Below are positions 16,021 through 24,377 of a DNA stretch of 64,000 nucleotides, in pieces. This DNA is from Desulfurivibrio alkaliphilus AHT 2 (GTDB taxonomy: Bacteria > Desulfobacterota > Desulfobulbia > Desulfobulbales > Desulfurivibrionaceae). The stretch spans positions 1 to 64,000 of the forward strand of contig NC_014216.1 of assembly GCF_000092205.1 (NCBI RefSeq), written 5' to 3'. A program made the translations under genes and the position numbers. Each line of letters opens with the position of its first letter. Position 1 is the first letter of the stretch. The notes beneath the pieces are model-generated. The model was not told the origin of the DNA. It saw only the letters and a program-made list of their open reading frames with translations, and searched no databases.

Positions 16021-16377
16021 GGGGCGGGCTGTAAGCCGAATTCTGTACCCGTTGCCGGGCCATGGTCATTTCTCTAGGGCGCCGGTTGCCCGGCGTCTCA
16101 TGCGATCTACCCGGAAACATCGGGCGGGCCGCCCTCAAACGTTTCCCTATTTGATCTTGCTCCGGGAGGGGTTTACCCTGCCTTGCCTGTCACCAGGCAA
16201 GCGGTGGGCTCTTACCCCACCATTTCACCCTTACCGGTTGCCCGGCGGTATAATTTCTGTGGCACTTTCCCTGGGGTTACCCCCGGTTCGCGTTACGAAC
16301 CTCCCTGCCCTGCGGAGTTCGGACTTTCCTCCGACCCCTTGCTCGTAGCAAAGTGCCGGCGACCATGCGCCCGCCCC
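16021..16377 (-). ncRNA. rnpB: RNase P RNA, bacterial class A
   Basis: The catalytic RNA of RNase P, read on the minus strand. The ends GGGGCGGGCGCATGG... and ...GGCTTACAGCCCGCCCC pair to form P1. The conserved core GGAGGAAAGTCC is at about 16322-16334 (complement), and ACAGAATTCGGCTTACAG near the 3' end is the universal P4-side sequence. Length of about 357 nt is normal. An imperfect GC hairpin (15975-16004) follows the 3' end and may terminate it, although a T-run is missing. Boundaries are accurate to a few bases. Confidence 0.93.
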
Positions 16378-16459
16378 GAAGAATGCAATTTACGCCTTTT
16401 GCGCCTGAAAGACAAGAGTGAAGAGGGGCGCGTCAGCGCCAGCGGGAGCCGGTATCTCC

Positions 16460-17185
16460 TTACACCTTTTCCTTCTCTTCGGCCTCCTGGGGGAACATGA
16501 TGCGGTTGCAGGTGGGGCAGAGCAGCAACCGCTCTTCCTTGAGCAGGTCGTTGTAAAGCTGGGGCGGAATGTTCATGAAGCAGCCCCGGCAGACCCCGGC
16601 TTCTACCCCGGCCAGGGCCAGGCCGTTGCGCCGCTCCCGCAGGGTGTCGTATTTTTTGAGCATCGCCGGCGGCACGTTTTTGACCTTGGTGTTGCGCTTT
16701 TTGATGATCTTTTCCTTGTCGTTGGTCAGGGCGGCGTGGCGTTTTTCGGCCTTTTTGGTGTCTTCCTTCAGCAGTTTCTCTTCGCCGCTGCGCAGGTTGT
16801 CGGTTTCCTCGATCTTCTTTTCCAGCTCCTCCAGCTCTTCGGCGATCCGCAGCAGCTCTTCCTCCCGCTCCTTGTTGGCCTTCTTGGCGTCGTCGGACTC
16901 CTTGAGCAGGCTCTGGTACTCGCGGTTGGTCTGAATGTTCATCATCTTGGCCTGGCGGTCGCGGATCTTTTCCAGATCCTCTTCCAGGCCCGTTTCCAGT
17001 TCCTGCTTGCGCTGCGACAGGGAGTTTTGTGTTTCCCGAAGTTGTTCGGCTGTCTGCTGGTACTCCTGGATGGTCTGGCGCCGTTTTTCCAGTTCGGAAT
17101 CCACCGCCGTCAGTTGTTCTTCCAGGGCGGAGATTTCCAGGTCGATGGTCTGCAGGGCTTTAAGTTGAGCAATTTCGTCTTTCAA
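16460..17185 (-). CDS. Coiled-coil protein with C-terminal C4 zinc ribbon (DUF164/CdsZ-like)
   Basis: 241 residues. About 175 residues of charged heptad-like coiled coil rich in Glu, Gln, Lys and Leu precede a zinc ribbon made of VCRGCFMNIPPQ and LLCPTCNRIMF. The family is widespread and conserved in bacteria; homologues in other species are described as chaperone- or secretion-related, but the biochemical role is not established. The stop is 82 bases upstream of the rnpB 5' end, and the gene is preceded 53 bases away by the NIF3-family gene in the same direction. The NIF3 and zinc-ribbon gene pair, followed by rnpB, is a common order in Desulfobacterota and Clostridia. Confidence 0.85.
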   Translation of the reverse strand: MKDEIAQLKALQTIDLEISALEEQLTAVDSELEKRRQTIQEYQQTAEQLRETQNSLSQRKQELETGLEEDLEKIRDRQAKMMNIQTNREYQSLLKESDDAKKANKEREEELLRIAEELEELEKKIEETDNLRSGEEKLLKEDTKKAEKRHAALTNDKEKIIKKRNTKVKNVPPAMLKKYDTLRERRNGLALAGVEAGVCRGCFMNIPPQLYNDLLKEERLLLCPTCNRIMFPQEAEEKEKV

Positions 17186-17238
17186 TTGTCGCCTCGTGTG
17201 GTTCCTGGTTAGTGTAGTACTTTGATTTACCTGTGCAT

Positions 17239-18069
17239 TTATTTTTTATGCAGCCGGAAAGGGCTTTGTTGCCGGCGGCTGCTCAATACCGGAAGGTCGT
17301 GGCCGGCGGCGGCCAGTTCGCGGGCCAGACGGGCGGTGAGTCCTTCGATAATCGGGTTTTCGCTGTGGTAATGTCCGGCGTCCACCAGGCAGAACTCTTC
17401 CATTTCCGCCCAGCGGGCCACGGCGTGTTTGATCTCGCCGCTCACATAGATATCCGCCCCGGCCCGGTGGGCGGCAGCCGCCAGATCCGAGCCGCTGCCG
17501 CCGCAAACCGCCACTTTGCGCACCATGGCCGGCAAGGGCCCGGCCACCGGGGCAGCTTCCAGTTCCAGGGCGGTGAGCAGGCGGGCCAGGAAATCATCGC
17601 CGCCGATCGGTTCCGTAAGCTCACCGATGCGGCCGAAGCCGATGCCTTCCCGGTCGTCGGCGGGGGGTGGGGCGGTGGGGTGTAAAACCTGCAGGTTGTG
17701 AAGGCCCAGGCGCAGGGCCAGGGCTTCGCTTACCCCGCCCGGTACCACGTCGAGGTTGGTGTGGCAGGCAATGATGTTGATGCCCTGGTGAACGGCGGTG
17801 AAAAGTAACCGGCCCGGCGGCAAGTCCGGGCGGAGTTGGGACAGAGGCTTGAAGATCAGGGGATGATGGGTGATGATGGTGTTGCACTGGTGAGCCTGGC
17901 ATTCCGCCAGCAGGTCCTCGGTGGGGTCCAGGGCCAGGAGGATGCCGCGCACCTCCCGTTGCCCGTCGCCCACCAGCAGCCCTGTGTTGTCCCATTCTTC
18001 AGTGCGGGCAAAGGGGCTGAAGGAGTCGAGCAGTTTAAGCAGTTTATTGACGGTAAAAGTAATGCTCAT
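17239..18069 (-). CDS. NIF3-like dinuclear metal centre protein
   Basis: 276 residues. The metal-binding motifs of the NIF3/YbgI family are present: NTGLLVGD near the N-terminus, ITHHPLIF (His pair), ACHTNLDVV (His/Asp) and, near the C-terminus, VDAGHYHSENPI. Members form hexameric rings and are often named GTP cyclohydrolase 1 type 2, but the true substrate is unknown. The ATG at 18069 aligns with the family N-terminus (ITFTVNKLLKLLDSFSP); the frame extends 11 codons further without support. A bidirectional terminator lies 62 bases upstream of the start. Confidence 0.88.
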   Translation of the reverse strand: MSITFTVNKLLKLLDSFSPFARTEEWDNTGLLVGDGQREVRGILLALDPTEDLLAECQAHQCNTIITHHPLIFKPLSQLRPDLPPGRLLFTAVHQGINIIACHTNLDVVPGGVSEALALRLGLHNLQVLHPTAPPPADDREGIGFGRIGELTEPIGGDDFLARLLTALELEAAPVAGPLPAMVRKVAVCGGSGSDLAAAAHRAGADIYVSGEIKHAVARWAEMEEFCLVDAGHYHSENPIIEGLTARLARELAAAGHDLPVLSSRRQQSPFRLHKK

Positions 18070-18130
18070 TAAATTCCAATCGCGTTGGCGGCGGCGCTGC
18101 AAAAGCCGACTGGGCTGGCGTTTGGGCGTA

Positions 18131-18167
18131 AAAAAAGGTGCCGATCGGGAGAGATCGCACCTTTTTT
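18131..18167. terminator. Bidirectional Rho-independent terminator
   Basis: AAAAAAGGTGC and GCACCTTTTTT form an 11-bp perfect stem with an inner GATC/GATC pairing. It has A- and T-runs on both sides, so it can end transcription on either strand. It lies between the tRNA gene and the NIF3-family gene and isolates the latter from tRNA read-through. Confidence 0.8.
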
Positions 18168-18295
18168 GAGTCCTGCGAGGGCGGCTGCCCGGAACCCGGG
18201 AAGCTTTCGCAGTACTTTGTTCGCTAGACTAAAAGAAAGAAATTTGCGGCGGCCCATTATCATTGAAGCTTGTGTGGTGAAACTGGCAAAAAAGT

Positions 18296-18372
18296 TGGTG
18301 GGCCCACCTGGACTCGAACCAGGGACCGACCGGTTATGAGCCGGTGGCTCTAACCAACTGAGCTATAGGCCC
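18296..18372 (-). tRNA. tRNA with CAU anticodon, probable tRNA-Ile2
   Basis: A full cloverleaf is readable on the minus strand. The acceptor GGGCCTA pairs with TGGGCCC, the D-arm starts TAGCTCAGTTGGTTAGAGC, the anticodon loop is CTCATAA on an ACCGG/CCGGT stem, and the T-arm is CCTGGTTCGAGTCCAGG. The 3' CCA is encoded. CAU anticodons belong to initiator Met, elongator Met or lysidine-modified Ile. The GGGCCTATAGCTCAG start resembles minor tRNA-Ile (TilS substrate), and it lacks initiator features (no GGG/CCC anticodon stem). Elongator Met cannot be excluded. Confidence 0.9.
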
Positions 18373-18480
18373 ATGTTGTATTACAACATCGTGCTGAAGC
18401 TTAGGAAACCGGTACTTATATCGCGCGGTGCCGGTTTTGTCAAGCATCTTCTTGCCGGGTCATTATGTTGCTTCAACGGG

Positions 18481-18518
18481 CGGGTAAACGCCCAGCATTA
18501 TCGCTGGGTGTTTACCCG
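18481..18518. terminator. 16-bp hairpin after the small sulfite reductase gene
   Basis: CGGGTAAACGCCCAGC-attatc-GCTGGGTGTTTACCCG, a 16-bp stem with one G-T pair, beginning 12 bases after the stop codon of the sulfite reductase gene on the minus strand. No T-run, but position and strength fit a transcript end. The GGGTAAACG ends resemble the GTAAACG ends of the inverted repeat at 58444-58528. Confidence 0.55.
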
Positions 18519-18529
18519 ACGTTCAGCCG

Positions 18530-19189
18530 CTAGCTGCAGACCTGCTGCTTGAAGGTCTCAAAACCCACTCGATCGATGAACCGGCCCATCCGTTCACCTT
18601 TTTTGCCTTCTTTGGCGAAGTAATCGATGATGGCGGCGGTGATCCGCCGGGCCTGGGCGTCATCCACGTCTTCCATCAGGGTTTCGGCCAGCCGGGGCCG
18701 GGAGGCGGCGTTGCCCCCCACCAAGATGGTCCAACCATTGGCCTTGCCGACAAAACCGATATCCTTTACCGAGCTTTCCCCGCACTGGTTGGGGCAGCCG
18801 GAAACTCCCAGCTTGAGTTTGCCCGGCAGTTCCTTGCCGTGGTAGTTCTCGTCCAGCTCCTTGGCCAGCCCCATGGAGTCCTGCTTGCCCAGCCGGCAGA
18901 GGGTGTTGCCGGGGCAGGTTTTGATGCTGCGCACGCACATGCCCACCGCCGCGCCGGGCGCCATATCCAGATCCTGCCAGGCCTGGTCGATTTCGCCTTC
19001 CTTGAGCCCGACAATGGCAATACGAGCCGCGCTGGTAACCTTTATCGCCGCACACTGGTACTTTTCCGCCACATCGGCAATCCGCCGCAACTGCGCCGGG
19101 TTAATCAGCCCCAGGGGCAGATGGGGGACGATGGCATAGCTTTCCTTGTCGCGCTGCAAAACCGCGCCTTTTTCTCCGTCTTTCAACAT
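18530..19189 (-). CDS. Small assimilatory-type sulfite reductase (sirohaem/[4Fe-4S])
   Basis: 219 residues, the length of the monomeric low-molecular-weight sulfite reductase described from Desulfovibrio and methanogens. The sirohaem-[4Fe-4S] ligand motifs are TCPGNTLC (C-x5-C) and SGCPNQC (C-x3-C), and the N-terminal NIR_SIR half-domain is seen as YAIVPHLPLGLINPAQLRRIADVAE and IKVTSAARIAIVGL. The expected reaction is six-electron reduction of sulfite or nitrite; the physiological role is unsettled. It has a good AAAAAGGAG ribosome binding site and is monocistronic between a hairpin and a divergent rmuC. Confidence 0.88.
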   Translation of the reverse strand: MLKDGEKGAVLQRDKESYAIVPHLPLGLINPAQLRRIADVAEKYQCAAIKVTSAARIAIVGLKEGEIDQAWQDLDMAPGAAVGMCVRSIKTCPGNTLCRLGKQDSMGLAKELDENYHGKELPGKLKLGVSGCPNQCGESSVKDIGFVGKANGWTILVGGNAASRPRLAETLMEDVDDAQARRITAAIIDYFAKEGKKGERMGRFIDRVGFETFKQQVCS

Positions 19190-19456
19190 GGCTTGCTCCT
19201 TTTTGGTTTATAATTTTATGGTTTTATTGTCGGTTTTCGTGAAACAGTGCGATTTTTGTTCGGCCGGTTGCCGGTTTTTGCCCTGCCTGGCGGGATAGTG
19301 TTTAATGATTGACTAAAGCAATGTGCTTTTTTTGCCCGTAAATGTCAAGGAGATGTCGCCGCAGCTCTCGCCCGCCGGGGTGGATCATGTTAAGTTTATG
19401 GCTGAAACGCCACGGCAATAACCAATGTTTTGTCAATTTGTCAAACGGAGTAGCCT

Positions 19457-20899
19457 ATGTCTGCCAGCCTGATTAATTTTGCCCCTGCCGTGCTGCTGGG
19501 AGCCTTGGCCGGTAGCGTGGTCGCCTGGCTGTACTGGCGCCAACATTTTAAGCGCCTGCGGGAAACCGCCGAGCAGCGGCGCCTGGCCGACCAAGAGCTG
19601 TGGGCGGAACGCCTGGCCGGTCGCGATACTCGCCTTGAAGAACTCCGGCAGGAAATCGCCCGGCTCCACGATCAAACCGGCGAGCTGCAACAGGAAAACG
19701 CCGGCCTGCAGGCCCGGGTGGCGGAGTTGAATGCCAGCCTGGCCGGGGAGCGCAAGGTTACCGAAGAAAAGCAGGCCCTGCTGCTTGAGGCCCGGCGGGA
19801 ACTGGCGGACACCTTCAAGGCCCTGTCCGGCGATATCTTCCAGCAAAACAGCCGCGCCTTCATGGAGCTGGCCAAGTCCGCCTTCGGCCGCTTCCAGGAA
19901 CAGGCCGGCGGCGAGCTGGATCAGCGCCGCCGGGCCATCGCCGAGCTGGTCACCCCCCTGCGGGAATCGCTGCAGAAGGTGGACCAGCAGTTGCGCCAGG
20001 TGGAAAAAGAACGGCTTACGGCCTACGCCGGCTTGAGTGAGCAGGTAAAGACCCTGGCCACCACCCAGGCTCGCTTGCAGGGGGAAACCGCCAACCTGGT
20101 CCGCGCCCTGCGAACCCCCAATACCAGGGGCCGCTGGGGCGAGATCCAGTTGCGGCGGGTGGTGGAGATGGCCGGCATGGTCAACTACTGCGACTTTTAT
20201 GAACAGGAAGCGGCGCCGGCCGCCGACAGTCGCCTGCGCCCGGACCTGCTGATCAAACTGCCCAGCAACAAAAATATCGTGGTGGATTCCAAGGCGGCCC
20301 TGTCGGCCTATCTTGAAGCCCTGGAGGCCCCGGACGACGAAACCCGCCGCCTGAAACTGAAGGAGCACGCCCGCCAGATTCGCACCCACCTGGGGCAGCT
20401 CTCGTCCAAATCCTACTGGGAACAGTTCCAGCCCACCCCGGAATTCGTGGTGCTGTTCCTGCCCGGCGAAAACTTTTTCAGCGCCGCCCTGGAGCAGGAC
20501 CCGGAACTGATCGAGGCCGGGGTGGCCCAGCGGGTAATCCTGGCCACCCCCACCACCCTGATCGCCCTGCTGCGGGCGGTCTCCTACGGCTGGCGGCAGG
20601 AGAAGATCGCCGAGCACGCTCACCGCATCGGGGACCTGGGCCGCCAGCTTTACGACCGCCTGGGCGTGCTGGTGAGCCACTTCCTGGCGGTGCGGCGCGG
20701 CCTGGCCGGGGCGGTGGAGTCTTACAACAAGGCGGTGGGCTCTCTTGAAAGCCGGGTGCTGGTAACGGCCAGAAAGCTCAAGGAACTGGACCCGGGCCTG
20801 GACAAGGAGTTGGAAAGCCCCGAGGCCCTGGACCTGCAGCCCCGCCTGCCGCAGTCGGGGGCGGAGCAAGACCCGGAAGAGCAACCTCCAAAAGAGTAA
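19457..20899 (+). CDS. rmuC: DNA recombination protein RmuC
   Basis: 480 residues. It has an N-terminal membrane anchor (residues about 8-25, [19 protein letters not shown]), a long coiled coil to about residue 210, and the RmuC domain with [37 protein letters not shown] and the [18 protein letters not shown] block. The family is PD-(D/E)XK-related and limits inversions at short inverted repeats in E. coli. This is notable in a window with several large palindromes. Only 7 bases separate it from the next gene, so the two are co-transcribed. Confidence 0.93.
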   Translation: MSASLINFAPAVLLGALAGSVVAWLYWRQHFKRLRETAEQRRLADQELWAERLAGRDTRLEELRQEIARLHDQTGELQQENAGLQARVAELNASLAGERKVTEEKQALLLEARRELADTFKALSGDIFQQNSRAFMELAKSAFGRFQEQAGGELDQRRRAIAELVTPLRESLQKVDQQLRQVEKERLTAYAGLSEQVKTLATTQARLQGETANLVRALRTPNTRGRWGEIQLRRVVEMAGMVNYCDFYEQEAAPAADSRLRPDLLIKLPSNKNIVVDSKAALSAYLEALEAPDDETRRLKLKEHARQIRTHLGQLSSKSYWEQFQPTPEFVVLFLPGENFFSAALEQDPELIEAGVAQRVILATPTTLIALLRAVSYGWRQEKIAEHAHRIGDLGRQLYDRLGVLVSHFLAVRRGLAGAVESYNKAVGSLESRVLVTARKLKELDPGLDKELESPEALDLQPRLPQSGAEQDPEEQPPKE

Positions 20900-20906
20900 C
20901 CTCGTA

Positions 20907-23225
20907 ATGGCGTTTATGAAACGGCGTGTTTGCGTAGCCATTCTGGTAATGGGGTTCAGCGGCCTGGTGGCCGAGATCCTGCTGCTCCGGGAACTGCTGA
21001 TTGTCTTTTCCGGCAACGAGTTGAGCATTGGGATCATTCTGGCCAACTGGCTGCTGCTGGAAGCCTTCGGCTGTTACTTCGTCGGCCGGCGGACGGAGCG
21101 TTCCCGGCGGAGGTTAATGGACTTTACCTTCCTCACCGTCCTCTTTTCCCTGGCCCTGGTGCTGGCCGTTTTTCTTACCCGCTTGATCAAGCCCCTGCTG
21201 GGTGTTTCCATTGGCGAAAGTATCGGTGTGATGCCGATGTTTTATTCCTCGTTGCTGATTCTGCTGCCGGTCAGCATTCTCCACGGCGCCCTTTTTACCT
21301 ACAGTTGCCAGATCTATGCCGACCTTTCGGCCCGCAACGCCTCCCCGGCCGGCCGGGTGTATGTGTATGAAACCGTGGGCACCATTATCGGCGGTATTGC
21401 CTGCACCTACCTGCTTATTCCCCATCTCCACGCCCTGCAGGCGGTGGTCTGGTTGGCCCTGTTGAATTTTGCCGTCTGCCTGGTCCTGCTGGCCCCGCTG
21501 CGGCAAGCCGGGGCCGGGCCCAAGGCGGTGCTGGCGGCGGTGGGCGGGCTTCTGGTGCTGGGCGGCTACGCGGCTTTAAGCGGCCAGGTGGAAAGATGGC
21601 ACCACCACGCCATTAAGGTCCAGTGGCAGGGGCTAAATGTCGTTCATTACCAGCACTCGCCCTACGGCAACATCAGTGTGGTGGAAAACGAGGGGCAGTA
21701 TATCTATTTCCTGGATGGGGTTGCCGCGATCTTCGCGCCGATCCCGGATATCCCGATGGTGGAAAAGTTTGTTAACATCCCCCTGCTGGTCCACCCGGAG
21801 CCCCGTGAAGTCCTGGTGTTAAGCGGTGGGGCAGGGGGGGTGATCAACGAGATTCTCAAGCATCCCACCGTCGACTCGGTGGAATACGCCGAGCAGGATC
21901 CCCTGCTGCTTGAACTGCTGGAGCGCTTTCCCACCCCGCTCACGGTCTCGGAGCTGACCGACCCTAAGGTCAGGGTTCACCCCATCGACGGCCGGCTGTG
22001 GTTGAAAACCAGCCGGGAGCGTTACGACCTGATTTTTATCGGGGTGGCCGAACCGGCCAACCTGCAGGCCAATCGCTACTTTACCGCCGAATTTTTCGCC
22101 CTGGTCCAAAGCCGGCTCAAGCCGGACGGCATCGTGGTGCTGGGGCTGCCCGGCTCGCTGACCTTCCTTAATGATGAACTGAAAAACCTCAACAGCAGTA
22201 TCTTTCATACCCTGGAAAGCGTCTTTGCCCATCTTCGGGTCATTCCCGGCGATGGTCGCAACCTGTTCATGGCTTCCGACGCCCCGGCGATTACCACCCT
22301 GGATGCCCCCAAGCTGCTGGCCAGGCTGGAGGCGCGGGAAATTTCCACCGAGGGGATGATGCCCTGGCATATCGAGCGGCAACTGCACCCGGGCTGGCAG
22401 GAATGGTTTGCCGACTTCATTGCCGACAGCAGCCGGAAAATAAATTACGACTTTCAGCCGTTGGCGATGTTTTACCAGCTTACCCACTGGAATGCCCTTT
22501 ACTCTCCGGCTTTTGGTCGCTTGTTTCAGCAGTTTGAACGGGTAAACCTTGGCTCTGGTGCTTTGTTGCTGCTGGGTTTGCCGGTGGCCTGCCTGCTGGC
22601 GCGGCGGCTGGCAGTACGGCCGCTGCGGCTGGGTATTCCCCTTGCCATTGCCGGAACCGGCTTTGCCGGCATGATCTACAGCCTGGTCGTCATTTTTGCC
22701 TTCCAGACCATTTACGGCTACGTTTTTTCATGGATCGGCCTGCTGGTGGCCGCCTTCATGGCCGGCGCGGCCGCCGGGGCCATGCTGACCTCGGCCGCCC
22801 TCGGCGGCGGGGTTAAAACGGCCCCGTTGAAACTGTTCAAGCAGCTTGAGCTGGTTATTATCGGCTTTTCGCTGCTCCTTCCGCTGCTGTTTGTGGCCAT
22901 TAATGCTTACGCCCTCAGCGAGAGCGCGCTGCTGTTTGCCCGACTGTTGTTTCTGCTGGTTTCCCTGGCCGGCGGCTTGCTGGTCGGGGCCCAGTTTCCG
23001 CTGGCCAACCAGCTTTATCTGGGGTCGCAAACCGGCCTGAGCCATACCGCGGCGCTGCTTTATACCTCCGATTTACTGGGCGGCTGGGTCGGTGGCATTA
23101 TCGGCGGGGTGGTGCTGCTGCCGGTGCTGGGCCTTACCGGTACCTGCATGGCGATAGGGATGCTTAAAGTGGTCAGTTTTGTTATAATAAGCAGTGAGCC
23201 TGCCGGGCTGTACAAGGAGGTTTGA
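20907..23225 (+). CDS. Polytopic membrane protein with a spermidine-synthase-like domain
   Basis: 772 residues. About six or seven membrane segments come first (residues 8-205), then a soluble Rossmann domain (about 240-480) resembling polyamine aminopropyltransferase, then a second membrane block (about 545-765). The SAM-type motif reads LSGGAGGVINEIL rather than GGGDGG. The usual catalytic D(S/A)xDP after strand 4 is IGVAEPANL here, so the catalytic Asp is missing. The fold is clear, but aminopropyl transfer is doubtful. It lies just after rmuC, and its stop codon overlaps or abuts the start of a radical SAM gene (AAGGAGG inside its last codons), so the three downstream genes form one unit. 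Confidence 0.82.
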   Translation: MAFMKRRVCVAILVMGFSGLVAEILLLRELLIVFSGNELSIGIILANWLLLEAFGCYFVGRRTERSRRRLMDFTFLTVLFSLALVLAVFLTRLIKPLLGVSIGESIGVMPMFYSSLLILLPVSILHGALFTYSCQIYADLSARNASPAGRVYVYETVGTIIGGIACTYLLIPHLHALQAVVWLALLNFAVCLVLLAPLRQAGAGPKAVLAAVGGLLVLGGYAALSGQVERWHHHAIKVQWQGLNVVHYQHSPYGNISVVENEGQYIYFLDGVAAIFAPIPDIPMVEKFVNIPLLVHPEPREVLVLSGGAGGVINEILKHPTVDSVEYAEQDPLLLELLERFPTPLTVSELTDPKVRVHPIDGRLWLKTSRERYDLIFIGVAEPANLQANRYFTAEFFALVQSRLKPDGIVVLGLPGSLTFLNDELKNLNSSIFHTLESVFAHLRVIPGDGRNLFMASDAPAITTLDAPKLLARLEAREISTEGMMPWHIERQLHPGWQEWFADFIADSSRKINYDFQPLAMFYQLTHWNALYSPAFGRLFQQFERVNLGSGALLLLGLPVACLLARRLAVRPLRLGIPLAIAGTGFAGMIYSLVVIFAFQTIYGYVFSWIGLLVAAFMAGAAAGAMLTSAALGGGVKTAPLKLFKQLELVIIGFSLLLPLLFVAINAYALSESALLFARLLFLLVSLAGGLLVGAQFPLANQLYLGSQTGLSHTAALLYTSDLLGGWVGGIIGGVVLLPVLGLTGTCMAIGMLKVVSFVIISSEPAGLYKEV

Positions 23226-23227
23226 TG

Positions 23228-24301
23228 ATGAAAAACAAATTCCCGCACCATTGTACCCGCCGCTGTTTTCTGGCCGACACCGCCAAATTCGGCGGCCGGC
23301 TGGCACTGGCCACGCTGCTGTTGAAGCCTTTGGCGGCCGAGGCCCGGAGCCGGCCGGCCGATAACGGTTTTGAGCCCTCCTACCTGCGTTTGCACCGCAG
23401 CGGCGAGCTGCGGCAGCGGGCCGAAAAGCTCTGGGCGATGATGGCCGAGTGCCGGCTTTGTCCGCGCCAGTGCGGGGTCAACCGGCTGGAGGGGGCCACC
23501 GGCTTTTGCCGTTCGCCCGGCTCCAACCTGGTGATTTCCTCGGCGCACCGCCATTTCGGAGAAGAACGGCCGCTGGTGGGCCGGCGAGGTTCCGGCACCA
23601 TCTTCCTGACCCATTGCGGCCTGCGCTGCGTGTTTTGCCAGAACTGGGAAATCAGCCACCTGGGCCGGGGGCATACCAGCAGCGAAGAAGACCTGGCCGA
23701 GATGATGCTGCATTTGCAGCAAACGGGTTGCCACAACATCAACCTGGTCAGTCCCAGCCACTATTCGGCTTCGATTCTGAAGGCCCTGGATATTGCCGCC
23801 GGCAAAGGCTTGCGCCTGCCCATCGTTTACAACACCTGCGGCTGGGAGCGCCAGGAGATTGTGGCCCTGCTGGACGGGGTGGTCGATATCTACCTGCCGG
23901 ACTTCAAGTACTGGGACCCCGGCATGTCGGAGAAATATTCCGCCGGGGCCGATGATTACCCCGGGGTCACCCGCCAGGCGATTCTGGAGATGCACCGTCA
24001 GGTGGGGGTGGCCAGGCCGGGACCAGACGGCATAATGCAAAGGGGGTTGATGATCCGCCACCTGGTAATGCCCAACAACAAGGGCGGGTCGAAAAAAATA
24101 ATGGAGTGGATTGCGGAAAATCTGCCGCAGGATACCTACGTCAACATCATGGCCCAGTACACCCCGTACCACAAGGCCTTCGATTTCCCGAAAATCGCCC
24201 GCCGGATCACCAGAGAGGAATACCAGGAGGTGGTGGAGCGGGCCCGGGAGCTGGGGCTTACCAACCTGGATGTCCAGGGCTACTGGTGGTTGCGCCGCTA
24301 G
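23228..24301 (+). CDS. PflA-like radical SAM protein with a Tat-type N-terminus
   Basis: 357 residues from the ATG 7 bases after AAGGAGG; ATG at 23225 and TTG at 23222 are also in frame. The radical SAM cluster motif is CGLRCVFCQNWEISH, preceded by an accessory Cys set (CRLCPRQCGVNRL, GFCRSPG), the layout of COG1313/PflX-like proteins. Unusually, the N-terminus is TRRCFLADTAKFGGRLALATLLL, a twin-arginine motif followed by a hydrophobic stretch, suggesting export or membrane anchoring. The substrate is unknown. It is translationally linked to the membrane spermidine-synthase-like protein and followed by a paralogue without the signal. Confidence 0.85.
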   Translation: MKNKFPHHCTRRCFLADTAKFGGRLALATLLLKPLAAEARSRPADNGFEPSYLRLHRSGELRQRAEKLWAMMAECRLCPRQCGVNRLEGATGFCRSPGSNLVISSAHRHFGEERPLVGRRGSGTIFLTHCGLRCVFCQNWEISHLGRGHTSSEEDLAEMMLHLQQTGCHNINLVSPSHYSASILKALDIAAGKGLRLPIVYNTCGWERQEIVALLDGVVDIYLPDFKYWDPGMSEKYSAGADDYPGVTRQAILEMHRQVGVARPGPDGIMQRGLMIRHLVMPNNKGGSKKIMEWIAENLPQDTYVNIMAQYTPYHKAFDFPKIARRITREEYQEVVERARELGLTNLDVQGYWWLRR

Positions 24302-24320
24302 TAAGCGAACAGCCAGGCCG

Positions 24321-24345
24321 GGGGACAGATTTCAAATCTGTCCCC
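24321..24345. repeat. Perfect 25-base palindrome between the two radical SAM genes
   Basis: GGGGACAGATTT-c-AAATCTGTCCCC, a 12-bp perfect inverted repeat with a one-base centre. The same palindrome type is common in GC-rich Desulfobacterota and Geobacter genomes, where it behaves like a REP sequence. It is too tight to be a classical terminator and has no T-run. Confidence 0.6.
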
Positions 24346-24377
24346 GATTACGCTACGCCTGTTAAGGGTATGTAATC

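Noticed and set aside
19433-21046. 537-codon minus-strand frame across rmuC
   Set aside because: Low-complexity antisense of rmuC and the next gene.
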